From NCBI GenBank assembly GCA_021205245.1, contig JAJPXZ010000198.1, positions 1 to 52,312 on the forward strand: a stretch of DNA of 52,312 bases. The letters run 5' to 3'. The position numbers were made by a program, and so were the translations under genes. Below, in pieces: positions 36,345 through 46,031 of this stretch. The notes beneath the pieces are model-generated. The model was not told the DNA's origin, did no database searches, and worked only from the letters and a program-made list of their open reading frames with translations. Position 1 is the first letter of the stretch; each line of letters begins with the position of its first letter. Source of the DNA: Planctomycetaceae bacterium (GTDB taxonomy: Bacteria > Planctomycetota > SZUA-567).

Positions 36345-37352
36345 CTAGTCTCCAATGCTGCGTTTCTTCTGCCACTGGTCCAGGAGGACCGCCAGGATTA
36401 TGAGCAGGCCAAGAATCGGCTTCATATAGGCGACAGGGATATTCAAAAGGTTGATGGCGTTCTGGACTTCGGCCATGAACACCGCGCCGAGAATTGCCCC
36501 GAGGACGCCGCCACGTCCGCCCAGCATCGACGTGCCGCCGATAACGGTCGCGCCGATGGCGTAGAGTTCGTACCCGAGTCCTGCGTCCGGATGGACCTGA
36601 TTGCCCCGGGCCGACATGATGATGCCGGCAATGGCGAAAAACAACGCCGCCAGGGTGTACACCACCAGCAACATCGCTTTGACGTTGATGCCGGAAAAGC
36701 GCGCTGTCTCCCGGTTGCCGCCCAGGGCGAACAGGGCGATACCAAAGGTTGTCCGGGTCAGAACCAGGTGGACCACAGCCGCCAGCACCAACATGAGCAG
36801 CACCGGCACGGGAAAACCGAGAATATCGCCCTGACCCACCCAGACGAGCCGCGATGGCAGCCCATAGGTGGGAATGCCGGCCGAAATATACGCGGCAATG
36901 CCGCGAGCGGCCGACATCATGGCAAGGGTGGCGATAAACGGCGGCAGCTTGACGAAGGCGATGAGGACACCGTTCACGAGCCCGCACAACGCGCCGGTAA
37001 CGAGGCAGATAGCCACCGCCGTGACGATGGTCCCCATGTCGTTCGGGAGGTTCAGGGTCAGGGCGGTCTCGCGGTAGAGTTCGACCGGAATGATAGCCAT
37101 CGCCATTGCCACCGATGATATGCCCAGGATGCTGCCCGCGGACAGATCGATGCCGCCTTCGCCGGTGAGGATGACCAGAGTCATGCCGATAGCCATGATG
37201 CCGACGACCGATGACTGGATAATGATATTGAGTAAATTCGCCGGAGTGAGGAACGCCGGCGTCAACAGCGAGACCAGCAGCCCCACCACAACAATCCAGC
37301 CGATAATGCCGGCTTCCTTTATCATGGTCAGGCGACGAAGAGTGATAGGCAT
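36345..37352 (-). CDS. Sugar ABC importer, permease (RbsC type)
   Basis: A 335-residue paralogue of the following permease; the two probably form a heterodimer in the membrane. It shows MAIGMTLVILTGEGGIDLSAGSI and KLPPFIATLAMMSAARGIA, and the family's RFSGINVKAML loop. A hairpin in the 72-bp gap separates it from the binding-protein gene. Confidence 0.9.
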   Translation of the reverse strand: MPITLRRLTMIKEAGIIGWIVVVGLLVSLLTPAFLTPANLLNIIIQSSVVGIMAIGMTLVILTGEGGIDLSAGSILGISSVAMAMAIIPVELYRETALTLNLPNDMGTIVTAVAICLVTGALCGLVNGVLIAFVKLPPFIATLAMMSAARGIAAYISAGIPTYGLPSRLVWVGQGDILGFPVPVLLMLVLAAVVHLVLTRTTFGIALFALGGNRETARFSGINVKAMLLVVYTLAALFFAIAGIIMSARGNQVHPDAGLGYELYAIGATVIGGTSMLGGRGGVLGAILGAVFMAEVQNAINLLNIPVAYMKPILGLLIILAVLLDQWQKKRSIGD

Positions 37353-37374
37353 GGGTGCGGCAATCCTTATAGGA

Positions 37375-37402
37375 AGGGCGGGACCAGGGAAAGCCCCGCC
37401 CT
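37375..37402 (-). terminator. Intercistronic hairpin after the binding-protein gene
   Basis: AGGGCGGG (37375-37382) and CCCGCCCT (37395-37402) form an 8-bp stem in the gap between the binding-protein and permease genes, without a T-run on the minus strand. Such hairpins commonly stabilise the upstream binding-protein message or reduce read-through; that role is inference. Confidence 0.5.
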
Positions 37403-37424
37403 GATGATTTTGTTGCGTGTTCTG

Positions 37425-38366
37425 TTAAAACGCGTCCGGCAGCGATTCTTCGACATTGTCTTTCGTGATCAGCTTGTTGCCGGAGTCGATGAAGCGGGGG
37501 ACGTCCTCGGCCTTGACCTTGCCAGACAAAACGTCCAGGGCGGTCTCGACCGCGATCTGGCCAATCTTGATGGGGAACTGGCCGATGTCGGCGGTGATGC
37601 GGCCGTCCTTGACCAGGTTCATGCCGAATCCGGAACCGTCGAAGGAGATGATTTTCATCTGGCCTTCCTTGCCCGCCAGTTTGACCGCCTCGACCACGCC
37701 GCCGACCATAACGTCGGACGAGCAGAAGATGAGGTCGACGTCCGGGTTGGCCTGGAGGACGTTCTGGGTCGCTTCCATCGCCTTGTCGTTCTGCCAATAC
37801 CCGGACTGGGAGGCGGCGATGACAATGGACGAGTCCTTGACAACGTTATGGCCAAAGCCGTCGCGGCGGGCGATGGCGGTGGAGCTGCCGGGTGCGCCTT
37901 CGATGATCATCACCTTGCCTTTGCCGCCCAGGATTTCCTTGGCGTAATCGGCGGCCAGAGTGGCGGCGGCGTAGTTGTCGGTGGCGACATAGGTGAGGAA
38001 ATCGTCGCCGTCGGCGGACTGGTCCATGCAGACGACAAGCACGCCTTCTTCTTTGGCCAGTTGAAACGCGGGTACGACCGACTTCGCGTCCAGCGGGCTG
38101 ATGACGATGATATCGACGCCTTTGACAATCACGTCTTCAATGATCTGCACCATCTTCTGCACGGCGGTGTGGCCGCCGGCCTGGTAAATCTCCGCCTCGG
38201 CGCCGAGGGATATTGCATGGTCGCGGGCCGCCTCGGCCAATTTGAGTTGGAAAATGTCGCCGGTGAGGGTCTTGACCACCACCGCGACCTTCGGTTTTTC
38301 CGCCGCATGGAGCGTCGCCACTATCGCAATAAGGGCAACTGCCAGTAAGGTCATGAATCGTCTCAT
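37425..38366 (-). CDS. Sugar ABC importer, periplasmic binding protein
   Basis: A 313-residue binding protein of the ribose/inositol (type I) class. Signal peptide to about residue 22 (ATLHAAEKP). The mature protein begins KVAVVVKTLTGDIFQLKLAEAARDHA, with DIIVISPLDAKSVVPAFQLAKEEGVLVVCMDQ and GKGKVMIIEGAPGSSTAIARRDGF, which are the sugar-binding cleft blocks. The ATG at 38366 has GAGGAG upstream. The adjacent oxidoreductase suggests inositol or a similar polyol. Confidence 0.9.
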   Translation of the reverse strand: MRRFMTLLAVALIAIVATLHAAEKPKVAVVVKTLTGDIFQLKLAEAARDHAISLGAEAEIYQAGGHTAVQKMVQIIEDVIVKGVDIIVISPLDAKSVVPAFQLAKEEGVLVVCMDQSADGDDFLTYVATDNYAAATLAADYAKEILGGKGKVMIIEGAPGSSTAIARRDGFGHNVVKDSSIVIAASQSGYWQNDKAMEATQNVLQANPDVDLIFCSSDVMVGGVVEAVKLAGKEGQMKIISFDGSGFGMNLVKDGRITADIGQFPIKIGQIAVETALDVLSGKVKAEDVPRFIDSGNKLITKDNVEESLPDAF

Positions 38367-38379
38367 TGAAATGTCTCCT

Positions 38380-39975
38380 CTATACCGTCGTAGTAGATGA
38401 CCCGCCGAGCGGGCCGTTATCCGTGATTTCATCGCCGCCCATGGCGGAGTTGAGGATTGCCTCGCCGCTGATCGCCTCGCCTTCCAGGGTGGCGGATATG
38501 CCGAAGTTGCGCATGACATAGACCCGGTCCGACATGCCGACGATCTCCTGCAACTCGGAGGAAATCATCAGAATCGCCGCGCCTCCCGCAGCCAGTTCGC
38601 CCATCAATCTGTAAATGGCGGACTTCGCCGAGACGTCGATGCCGCGCGTCGGTTCGTCCAGGATGATTATCCGGGTGCCGGCGGAGAGCCATTTGCCGAG
38701 AATCACCTTCTGCTGATTGCCGCCCGACAGGTAGCGGATCTCCTGATCGATGGACGCGGCCGCGACCCTGAGCTTGTCCACATATTCCGTCGCCAAGAGC
38801 CGCCTCGACCGTTTTGACACGAATCCCCGCCGCGACATCTTCCGCATGGAAACGTGGTTCATGTTTTCGGCAATGGACAAGAGCGGCACAATGCCCTGAC
38901 GTTTGCGGTCCTCGGGAATAAAACCGATACCGGCCTGGATGGCCCGCTTGGGGCTGCCTTTTGGCAACGGGGTTCCAAACACCCGTACTTCTCCGGACCC
39001 ATAGGGATCGATGCCGAATATTTTTCGGGCCAGCTCGGTGCGGCCAGCGCCGACGATGCCGGCAAGGCCGACGATTTCACCTTGGCGCAGGGTGATGGAA
39101 ACCTTTTGTCCCTTGCCGTTGTCGAGATCGCGGACGTCCAGGGCGACCGGACCGATGGACGCCTTTTCCTTGTGGAAGAGGTTTTCCAGCTTGGAGCCGA
39201 TCATCAACTGAATCATGCCGTCGACGCTGTCGATTTCCTCCACCGCCACGGTGCGGATGCTGCGGCCGTCGCGGAGCACGGTAACGCGGTCGCCGATCTC
39301 GAAAATCTCCTTCAGCTTGTGGGTGATGTAAATCATGCTCACCCCCTCTTCGCGGAGCCGCCGCACCACCCGGAACAGGTTTGCGACCTGGTTGTCGGTG
39401 AGGGTGGAGGTGGGCTCGTCCAGAATAAGGACGCGCGGATCGAGGGAAAGAGCCTTGGCTATTTCCACCAGTTGCTGATCGGCGACGGCCAACGAGCGCA
39501 CCTTTGCCGCGACATTGATGTTGGCCGCGCCGAGACGATCGAGTTGCACCCGGGCGGCGGCCCGGAGCGCCGCCACGTCGACAAACCCCGCTTTCCCCAC
39601 CGGCTCACGACCGAGGAACACGTTTTCCGCCACCGATAGATTGGGGCAGAGGCTGAACTCCTGGGAGACTATGGCGACACCGAAGGACAGGGCTGTGTGC
39701 GGGTCGTTGTTCGCGACCTCGCGGCCGTCTATGCATATCGTGCCCGCGTCCGGCCCGATAGCGCCGCAGATCATTTTGACAAGCGACGATTTGCCGGCTC
39801 CGTTTTCGCCGAGGAGAACGTGGACCTCGCCGGGACGGAGGGAAAAGTCGACATCGTCCAGCACGCGGATGTGCTTGTTGAGGGTCTTGCCGTTCAGGTC
39901 ATACAACCCCTTCGAGACGCCCCGGAGGGAGATGATGTCGGCGGCGGCTGTGGCGGCGGTAGCGGTGGCGGTCAT
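38380..39975 (-). CDS. Sugar ABC importer, duplicated ATPase (RbsA type)
   Basis: A 531-residue ATPase with two tandem nucleotide-binding domains. The first has Walker A GENGAGKSS and Walker B VLILDEPTSTLT; the second has lost the canonical Walker A (GIVGAGRTE) but keeps LSGGNQQKVILGKWL and IIILDEPTRGIDV, the usual asymmetry of RbsA/MglA. 13 bp before the binding-protein gene. Confidence 0.93.
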   Translation of the reverse strand: MTATATAATAAADIISLRGVSKGLYDLNGKTLNKHIRVLDDVDFSLRPGEVHVLLGENGAGKSSLVKMICGAIGPDAGTICIDGREVANNDPHTALSFGVAIVSQEFSLCPNLSVAENVFLGREPVGKAGFVDVAALRAAARVQLDRLGAANINVAAKVRSLAVADQQLVEIAKALSLDPRVLILDEPTSTLTDNQVANLFRVVRRLREEGVSMIYITHKLKEIFEIGDRVTVLRDGRSIRTVAVEEIDSVDGMIQLMIGSKLENLFHKEKASIGPVALDVRDLDNGKGQKVSITLRQGEIVGLAGIVGAGRTELARKIFGIDPYGSGEVRVFGTPLPKGSPKRAIQAGIGFIPEDRKRQGIVPLLSIAENMNHVSMRKMSRRGFVSKRSRRLLATEYVDKLRVAAASIDQEIRYLSGGNQQKVILGKWLSAGTRIIILDEPTRGIDVSAKSAIYRLMGELAAGGAAILMISSELQEIVGMSDRVYVMRNFGISATLEGEAISGEAILNSAMGGDEITDNGPLGGSSTTTV

Positions 39976-39987
39976 TCTGGCCTTTCC

Positions 39988-40809
39988 CTAGGCTTCGGAA
40001 AGAAGGGCGCGGGTCTTGTTGAAGGCGTCGGAGGCGACCTGGAGCGGCGGCAGTTTGTTCAGATCGTGACTGAAGGTTTCAATCGATGCGTAGCCGGAAT
40101 AGCCGATGCGCTTGAGTTCCCGTATCATCTCGAGGGCGGGGGCGGCTCCGTCGCCGGGGAGGACGCGGTCGTAGATGCCCATATCGGCCTTGGGCATATC
40201 GGGGAGATCGTTTGCGTGGAACATATTAACGGCGTGGGCGGGCAGGGCGGCGATCTCGCCCAGCCGGGCCGGGCCGCAGTGGAAATTGGCCACGTCGACG
40301 GTTATGCCGAGGTTGCCCCGGTTGGCTGCCTGCACCACGGCCCAGGCTTCGGCCGGCGTCTTGACCGAGCACCACTCGAAACCAAGAAACTCGAACGATA
40401 GATGGACCCGGGGCTACCAGGCGGTGGCGGCGACGCGGGCGAGGGGGGCGGCGGAACGGGTGATTATTTCGTCCCAGGTGTGTTGCGGCTCGATGACGCC
40501 CGGGCAGACGATGATGATTTCCGATCCGAGGGCGGCGGCGGTTGCGGCGAAGCGATCGACCGTGGCGTTTATTCCGTCCTCATAGGTGGCGTCACCCAGG
40601 GTGCAGCGCTCGATAGAGTTAATGCTGGCGGCACGGAGACCGTTCTTCTCCAACAGGTCGCGCAGATCGCCGAGACTGCCGTGCTGCAAATATGCTTCAA
40701 TCTTGGGCATCCGGAGTTCCACCGCTTCGTATCCGGCTTTGGCCGCGATAGCGATGTCGTCCTCTTGGGTGCACAATTCGGTGGTGGAGCCGTTGATAGC
40801 CAAACGCAT
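39988..40809 (-). pseudogene. Sugar-phosphate isomerase/epimerase interrupted by an in-frame TAG
   Basis: A TIM-barrel of the IolE/IolI/xylose-isomerase-like type. The first 131 codons (from ATG 40809) read MRLAINGSTTELCTQEDD... to ARVAATAW, then TAG (plus-strand 40414-40416), and the same frame continues SFEFLGFEWCSVKTPAEAWAVVQAANRG to the natural stop at 39988, with a metal-site-type VDVANFHCGP and a C-terminal YASIETFS. Total 273 residues if the TAG is read, the expected family length, and no frameshift is needed. A single nonsense change or sequencing error, or two separate polypeptides (a GTG at 40338 could restart), are the options. TAG is a normal stop in neighbouring genes, so readthrough is not the first assumption. 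Confidence 0.8.
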
Positions 40810-40831
40810 GGTGAATCCTTTTCGAAATGTG

Positions 40832-41854
40832 TTAGCGGATGTCCACTTCCTCGAGTCGCACCGGCCGGTTTTCCGCCGCCGACTTTTTCGCCGCCAATCC
40901 CATCAACACCGCCTGGCGTCCGTCAAAGCCGCCGGACGGCGGGGTGCGTCCGTTCTTGACGCAATCGGCGAAGATGCGGCCTTCTTCACGGTAGGCTTGG
41001 ACATAGCGGTCCATAAAGAAGTTGAGATTGGGCGGACGGTGGTAGCCGTCGACGTGGGCGTAGGTGAGGTTGGTCTCGAGAATGTTGGACGTCTCGATTT
41101 TCCCCTTCGAGCCGAATGCTTCGATACGCTGGTCAAAACCGTACACGGCGCGGCGGCTGTTGTTGTAATGGACCAGGGTGCCGTTCTTGAATCTGGCGAT
41201 CAGCATGACGGTGTCGTAATCGCCGAAGCTGGCGATGGCTGGGTCGACGTTGCATTCGCCCCTGGCGTAGATTTCCTCGGGTTCGTCGTCGAGCAGATAA
41301 CGGCTGCAGTCGAAGTCGTGGATGACCGTGTCCAGGAAGATGCCGCCGGACGTTTTCAAATAGTCCAACGGCTGCAGGGACGGATCGCGTCCGGTGATGA
41401 AAACCATTTCCGGACGGCCGATGACGCCGGCGGCGATGTCCTGCTTGAGACGGGTGTTGCCCGGATCGTAGCGATGGTTGAAGGCGAGCATGAACAAGAC
41501 GCCGGACTCCTTCACCACGGCGAGGGCTCGGTCGATGTCGGGGAGGGAAAGGGCCAGGGGCTTTTCGCAAAAGATGTGTTTGCCATAGCGGGCGGCGCAC
41601 TCGATTATCTCGATGTGCGACTCGGTGTTCGTGCAGACGGCGATGGCGTCGACCGTCGGGTCGGCGCAGACTTCGCGGTAACTGACCGCTGTTTTGGCGA
41701 CGCCGTATTCCGCAGCCAGACCTGTGGCCTTTTCCTCGACCAGATCGCAGACGACGCCGACGCTGACGCCGGGGACGTCGCGGTGCATTGCCGCAATGTG
41801 AACCCGGCCGATACGGCCGGCTCCTATAAGCCCGATTTTCATCTCCTGGGACAT
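40832..41854 (-). CDS. Gfo/Idh/MocA oxidoreductase, inositol 2-dehydrogenase-like
   Basis: A 340-residue NAD(P)-dependent dehydrogenase. Rossmann motif GLIGAGRIGRVH at residues 9-20, the catalytic EKPLAL motif, GGIFLDTVIHDFD with the substrate-binding His/Asp, and the C-terminal VQAYREEGRIFADCV helix match myo-inositol 2-dehydrogenases (IolG). The ATG at 41854 has GGAGAG at a suitable distance. It is the first gene after the operon promoter. The sugar could also be a different cyclitol. Confidence 0.85.
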   Translation of the reverse strand: MSQEMKIGLIGAGRIGRVHIAAMHRDVPGVSVGVVCDLVEEKATGLAAEYGVAKTAVSYREVCADPTVDAIAVCTNTESHIEIIECAARYGKHIFCEKPLALSLPDIDRALAVVKESGVLFMLAFNHRYDPGNTRLKQDIAAGVIGRPEMVFITGRDPSLQPLDYLKTSGGIFLDTVIHDFDCSRYLLDDEPEEIYARGECNVDPAIASFGDYDTVMLIARFKNGTLVHYNNSRRAVYGFDQRIEAFGSKGKIETSNILETNLTYAHVDGYHRPPNLNFFMDRYVQAYREEGRIFADCVKNGRTPPSGGFDGRQAVLMGLAAKKSAAENRPVRLEEVDIR

Positions 41855-42023
41855 TTCTAGCTCTCCATTGGTGGTTGTGGACGCAGGGGACCGCTGCCGA
41901 CGGCGCGGTGCACCGGGCTTCACTGGGACACGATTGGGTGATCTGGCAAAGTGTGTACGATGGCTATGGGATCGTTGCGTACGTCAGTAGGTGGTTACGA
42001 CCGGATAGTTTTTGGATACTGGT

Positions 42024-42051
42024 AGCATACACCACGATTCGGCGTTGTCAA
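42024..42051 (-). promoter_or_regulatory. Promoter of the sugar/inositol operon
   Basis: On the minus strand TTGACA (42051-42046) and TATGCT (42029-42024) are 16 bp apart, in AT-rich DNA, giving a leader of about 160 nt before the oxidoreductase start. Apart from this promoter and a poly-A/poly-T hairpin (AAAAAAT/ATTTTTT, 42179-42200) that may end the regulator message, I see nothing in the 41855-42224 gap. Confidence 0.6.
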
Positions 42052-42224
42052 AAGTCAAACAGGAATCAATTTTTGCAAAAACATCCTGACATCCTATTTT
42101 ATATTCATTCGTGACTGGAAAAATTACAGTTGGAGGAAACGGAATAATAGTTACTAGCAAACATCGGGATCTTTGGGGTGAAAAAAAATGCGGATTTTTT
42201 CCAGAGCCGAACCTTTGCGCACGT

Positions 42225-43316
42225 TCACCCAAGGCGGCGGACAGTGTCGCGTTCGATAAAACGGGGTGGAAACAGTCGGCTGACGTTGGCGAAGGGGTTG
42301 GAGAAAAGGGTCAGGAGCGCCTCGGCGGCGGCTCGGCCGAGCGCTTCCTTTGGATGCTCCACCGTGGTGAGGCGGTTGGCGGCATGGTCCCAATTCACAT
42401 TGTCGAAGCCGACCACCGACAGGTCGTCGGGTATACGTAGGCCGTGCCGTTCGGCAAAGGGCATAAAGCGCCTGGCTATGTCGTCGTTAAAGCAGACGAC
42501 GGCGCTGCAGTCCTTTAATCGGCTGAGGACGCGACCGGCGTGGGCATCGGTGAACAAGTCTTCGTAGTCCTCTTCGACAAACCACAGTACCCGGTTCTCG
42601 TTGACCTTCAGGTCATGGCGCTGCAATTCTGCCGCGTAGCCGCGAAAGCGCCTGATGCCGCATGATTCGTCCGCCTTGCAGATGGCGGCGATGGCGCTGT
42701 GGCCGTTGTAAATAAGGTGTCTGACCAGGAGGGCGGCGCCGTCCTCGTTGTCGTTGTCTATGGTGGGAAAGCCGAAACCGGGCAGCGAGGCGTGCAGGAG
42801 GACGCAGGGGTATTGGCGTTCGATACGCCCATAGTGCTCGGTGTTGACGAGCGGCAGGCCCGACCGCGCCGGTTCGACAATCAACCCCGCTACCTCGGAG
42901 TCCAGCAATTCGGAGAGAATGTGCCGCTCCCTGGCGATTTGGTTCAGGGTCATGCGGATAATCATGTGGTAGTCGTGTTCGAAAAGATAATCGGATATGC
43001 CGGCCAGGATGTTCGGGAACAGGTAGGAGTTGACCTGGTTCAGGACCACGCCGATGCATTTGTTCCTCCCGGCGGTGGACTTCTTTTGTTTGTACTCGGC
43101 TATCTTGTCGGAAAAGAAAGTGCCGCTCCCCTGGACTTTATAGAGAAAGCCCTCGCCGACAAGGAGTTCCACCGCCTGGCGGATGGTGTTGCGGCCCACG
43201 CCAAAGCGTTTGACCAGTTCCAGTTCGGTAGGGATGCGTTGGCCCGCAGCGGCATTGCCGAGCAGCATGTCGCCCTTCAGTTGACTGGCGATCTTCAGGT
43301 ACTTGTAGTTGGCCAT
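42225..43316 (-). CDS. GntR-LacI hybrid regulator (AraR type)
   Basis: A 363-residue repressor with an N-terminal GntR winged helix (MLLGNAAAGQRIPTELELVKRFGVGRNTIRQAVELLVGEGFLYKVQGSGTFF) and a LacI-type periplasmic-binding-fold effector domain (CIGVVLNQVNSYLFPNILAGISDYL, LIYNGHSAIAAICK, DDLSVVGFDNVNW). This is the architecture of AraR, a sugar-responsive repressor. The ATG at 43316 has GGAGCGGAA upstream. It directly precedes the operon on the same strand, so it is the probable regulator. Confidence 0.9.
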   Translation of the reverse strand: MANYKYLKIASQLKGDMLLGNAAAGQRIPTELELVKRFGVGRNTIRQAVELLVGEGFLYKVQGSGTFFSDKIAEYKQKKSTAGRNKCIGVVLNQVNSYLFPNILAGISDYLFEHDYHMIIRMTLNQIARERHILSELLDSEVAGLIVEPARSGLPLVNTEHYGRIERQYPCVLLHASLPGFGFPTIDNDNEDGAALLVRHLIYNGHSAIAAICKADESCGIRRFRGYAAELQRHDLKVNENRVLWFVEEDYEDLFTDAHAGRVLSRLKDCSAVVCFNDDIARRFMPFAERHGLRIPDDLSVVGFDNVNWDHAANRLTTVEHPKEALGRAAAEALLTLFSNPFANVSRLFPPRFIERDTVRRLG

Positions 43317-43468
43317 TTCCGCTCCAGCCATGCCGCATAGGAATGAATATGATCCATTAGAACCTCTATCCAGTATAAACCGTGGTCGGCAGAACCGCAA
43401 GGTTTTGCCGACCACATTCCGTTTCTTGCAATGCCAGTATGGACTTGGCGGTTGGACCGATTTGCGCA

Positions 43469-43497
43469 TGGACAAATTTTGCGACAATTTATATAGT
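43469..43497 (+). promoter_or_regulatory. Promoter reading toward the phospholipase D-like gene
   Basis: TGGACA (43469-43474), 17 bp, TATAGT (43492-43497), each one mismatch from consensus. The predicted leader is nearly 290 nt, and I see no gene in it (one 38-codon frame at 43581 lacks a ribosome site). The rest of the 43317-43790 gap holds nothing I can identify. Confidence 0.55.
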
Positions 43498-43790
43498 GTA
43501 ACGTCTTGTACTCTGTTCGCCTGACCGGATCGGGCTTGTGTCGGGAATGTGGGTGGATTCTTTACATCCGCAAAACGGCATGATGGTCCTTAAGATCGGC
43601 GGCGCCAAGCTGGCTATCGCGCGCGGCAGTGGCCAGAGCGTTTGGGTGCGGCCGAAAGGGTGCGCCGCGCCGAACCGGCCTAAGCCAGATACGTAACCCG
43701 TTCACCAATGACGAAAAGTCGGCACAGCGTCCGCGAACGAATCGCGCGCGCCTCCACTTTTTGCATCGCTTGAAAGAATTCCTGACAGCC

Positions 43791-45170
43791 ATGGCTCGAT
43801 GGCGCAAAATGGCATGTATAACCGTCCTCTCAATCGGCTTGGCCCTCGCCGGGCTTGGCTGCACCGCCTTTCCGATGAAATCGCAACAGGTGTGGCGGTC
43901 GTTGGTGGATTACGACTATCCGTCCGCGCCTGTCGGGTCGGCCGAATTCGAGGCCGCACTCGACCGCTATACCGGAAGCGTTGCCCGCCCGGTCGAAAAA
44001 GCCCGCCTGCTCCAGAATGGCGACGAAGCCTATCCCGCCATGTTGGAGATGATCGAAGGGGCGCGGGAAAGCATCGCCTTCGAGACCTATATCATCGAAA
44101 ACGACGCCACCACCGATACCTTCTTCGACGCGCTCAAGGCGGCGGCGGCGCGGGGCGTCAGGGTGCGGGTGCTTGTCGACGCGGCCGGATTTCATCGGGG
44201 CTTTATTGCCCATCTGGACGAATTGTCCGGAACCGGCGTCGATGCACGCGTCTTCAATCCGTTCTTCGCCTCCTGGACCATCGTGCGCGGCAATAACCGC
44301 GACCATCGGAAAATCCTGACCGTCGACGGCCGTCATGCCATCCTGGGCGGCATCAATCTTTCCGACATCCAGAGAGGGGACGGCATCAGCGGCTGGCGCG
44401 ACACCGCCCTTTATGTCGCCGGTCCGGTTGCGCTGGATGCGGAACGCGTCTTTAACCAGACCTGGCAACAGGGCGGCCGGGGTTGGGTGGGGAAAACTCT
44501 CCCGATGGTCAGCCTGAACCCGCTGAAGCAGGCGCTGGAGGAGCCATTTCTTGACGATGACGACGGGTCGGAAATCCGGCCTGACGAAGCTTTGGCTTCC
44601 GCCTCGTCTCCGGCAGCGGGAAAACCTACCGTCCGGGTAATCGCCTCGTCGCCGGATGCCCGCAATAGTGCGACCTACGATATGGCAATTATCGGCGTGA
44701 CCGGAGCCCGGGAACGGCTCGACATCGCGGTTGCCTATTTTGTGCCGCCGCTGGGAATGCGGCGGGCGCTCCTGGATGCCGCAGGGCGGGGCGTGCGGGT
44801 GCGGCTGCTCCTCCCCGGCGTGACCGACGTGCGGATGGTGCGGGAAATGGGCATGCGTTTTTACGGCGAACTGCTCCAGGCTGGAATAGAGATTTACGAA
44901 TGGCCGCATCCAATCCTCCATGCCAAGACGATGGTTGCGGATGGACGCTGGCTGGTGGTCGGCAGCGCCAATATGGACAGCCGCTCGTATTTCCTTAATT
45001 ACGAAGCGTGCCTGGCCTTGTCCGACCCGAAGGTGGCCGGTCAGGCCCACGAACAATTCGACCGCGATCTCGAGCACGCCACCAGGGTGACGATGGAATC
45101 ATGGCGGGCGCGAAGCATGAAGCAGAAAATCCTCGAGCCGCTGCTTATTCCGGCTTCGGGGCAGTACTAA
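43791..45170 (+). CDS. Phospholipase D/cardiolipin synthase-like lipoprotein
   Basis: A 459-residue protein with a signal peptide and lipobox-like LAGLGC (Cys24). It holds two HKD motifs, HRKILTVD at 172 and HAKTMVAD at 377, each followed by the usual GGxN or GSANMD strands (LGGINLSD, VGSANMDSRS). This is the phospholipase D catalytic pair used by cardiolipin synthases and related transferases. The lipobox suggests outer-membrane or periplasmic action rather than the membrane-spanning N-terminus of ClsA. The start at 43791 is uncertain; the ribosome site is weak. Confidence 0.85.
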   Translation: MARWRKMACITVLSIGLALAGLGCTAFPMKSQQVWRSLVDYDYPSAPVGSAEFEAALDRYTGSVARPVEKARLLQNGDEAYPAMLEMIEGARESIAFETYIIENDATTDTFFDALKAAAARGVRVRVLVDAAGFHRGFIAHLDELSGTGVDARVFNPFFASWTIVRGNNRDHRKILTVDGRHAILGGINLSDIQRGDGISGWRDTALYVAGPVALDAERVFNQTWQQGGRGWVGKTLPMVSLNPLKQALEEPFLDDDDGSEIRPDEALASASSPAAGKPTVRVIASSPDARNSATYDMAIIGVTGARERLDIAVAYFVPPLGMRRALLDAAGRGVRVRLLLPGVTDVRMVREMGMRFYGELLQAGIEIYEWPHPILHAKTMVADGRWLVVGSANMDSRSYFLNYEACLALSDPKVAGQAHEQFDRDLEHATRVTMESWRARSMKQKILEPLLIPASGQY

Positions 45171-45200
45171 TCAGCCACGGTCGGGCCAAATCTAACCGCA

Positions 45201-45809
45201 CTACTTTTTCCGCATATTCATGGTGTAACTGAGTCGACGCTTGAACAGGCGGTCGACGCCGAAGCCGGTGGCCTCGCCAAGGGCAGTGACAGTGGCGATG
45301 GACAAGCGGTCGGGGTCGCCCACCATTTCGGTCAGCGACAGGACGCCGTCATCCTTCAGGAGCCGGTGGAATTCGTGCAGGTACTCGTCCTGGTGTTTCA
45401 CTTCGCCCAATACAGTCACTAAAACGATTCGATCGATGGAATGGTCGGGAAACGGGAAGGTATAGCCGTCGCAGCGATGGTACGCCACATCGGCATGGGT
45501 GGCATTCCCATCCCGCACCAGCGCTGTGTCGAGACGCCTTTTCGCAATTGCCAGCATTTCCGGTTGGATATCGGCCAGGATCAACCTGCCTTTCCGGAGT
45601 GATTTCATCAGGGGAATGCTGAAATAGCCCGGACCCGGACCCACCTCAAGGACGGCCATGTCTTCTCGCAGGTCAAGGCTGGCGAGTAACTCGGCTGGCG
45701 AGAAGATCCAGCGCCGCAGGGGAAAAAGCAGGGTAAAGGCCATACGGGCGGGAAATATCCCTTTGCCGGAAAACGAATCCGCCTGCGGAGGGTTGTCGTG
45801 TTGTGCCAA
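45201..45809 (-). CDS. SAM-dependent class I methyltransferase
   Basis: A 202-residue methyltransferase with the motif I VLEVGPGPGYFS for S-adenosylmethionine binding, motif II ILADIQPEML, and a Rossmann-type C-terminal half. The target is unknown. TTG at 45809 is the start because AAGGAGG sits five bases before it; no ATG is in the right position. It converges on the phospholipase D-like gene. Confidence 0.85.
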   Translation of the reverse strand: MAQHDNPPQADSFSGKGIFPARMAFTLLFPLRRWIFSPAELLASLDLREDMAVLEVGPGPGYFSIPLMKSLRKGRLILADIQPEMLAIAKRRLDTALVRDGNATHADVAYHRCDGYTFPFPDHSIDRIVLVTVLGEVKHQDEYLHEFHRLLKDDGVLSLTEMVGDPDRLSIATVTALGEATGFGVDRLFKRRLSYTMNMRKK

Positions 45810-46031
45810 AATTGCCTCCTTACTGTGTCAGGACTATCAGTATCGCCGGATTCGACATGGTCGCAATACCTGGCGGAAGATGGGTATTCAGCGCAATAAA
45901 AGATGAATGGTTATAATTAAAACTAATATGCAACCACATATATTTATAAAAATAAAAGCGATATATAAAACGCATATACTGAAAATATGGGGTACAATAA
46001 GGAAGTATGACCCCCTGTTGGAGATTGAGGA

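Noticed and set aside
39988-40809. TAG read as pyrrolysine or other recoding in the isomerase gene
   Set aside because: TAG ends several normal genes in this window and no recoding genes are visible. A nonsense change or error is simpler.
43581-43697. 38-codon frame in the long leader of the phospholipase D-like gene
   Set aside because: No ribosome site and no similarity; codon composition uninformative at this length.
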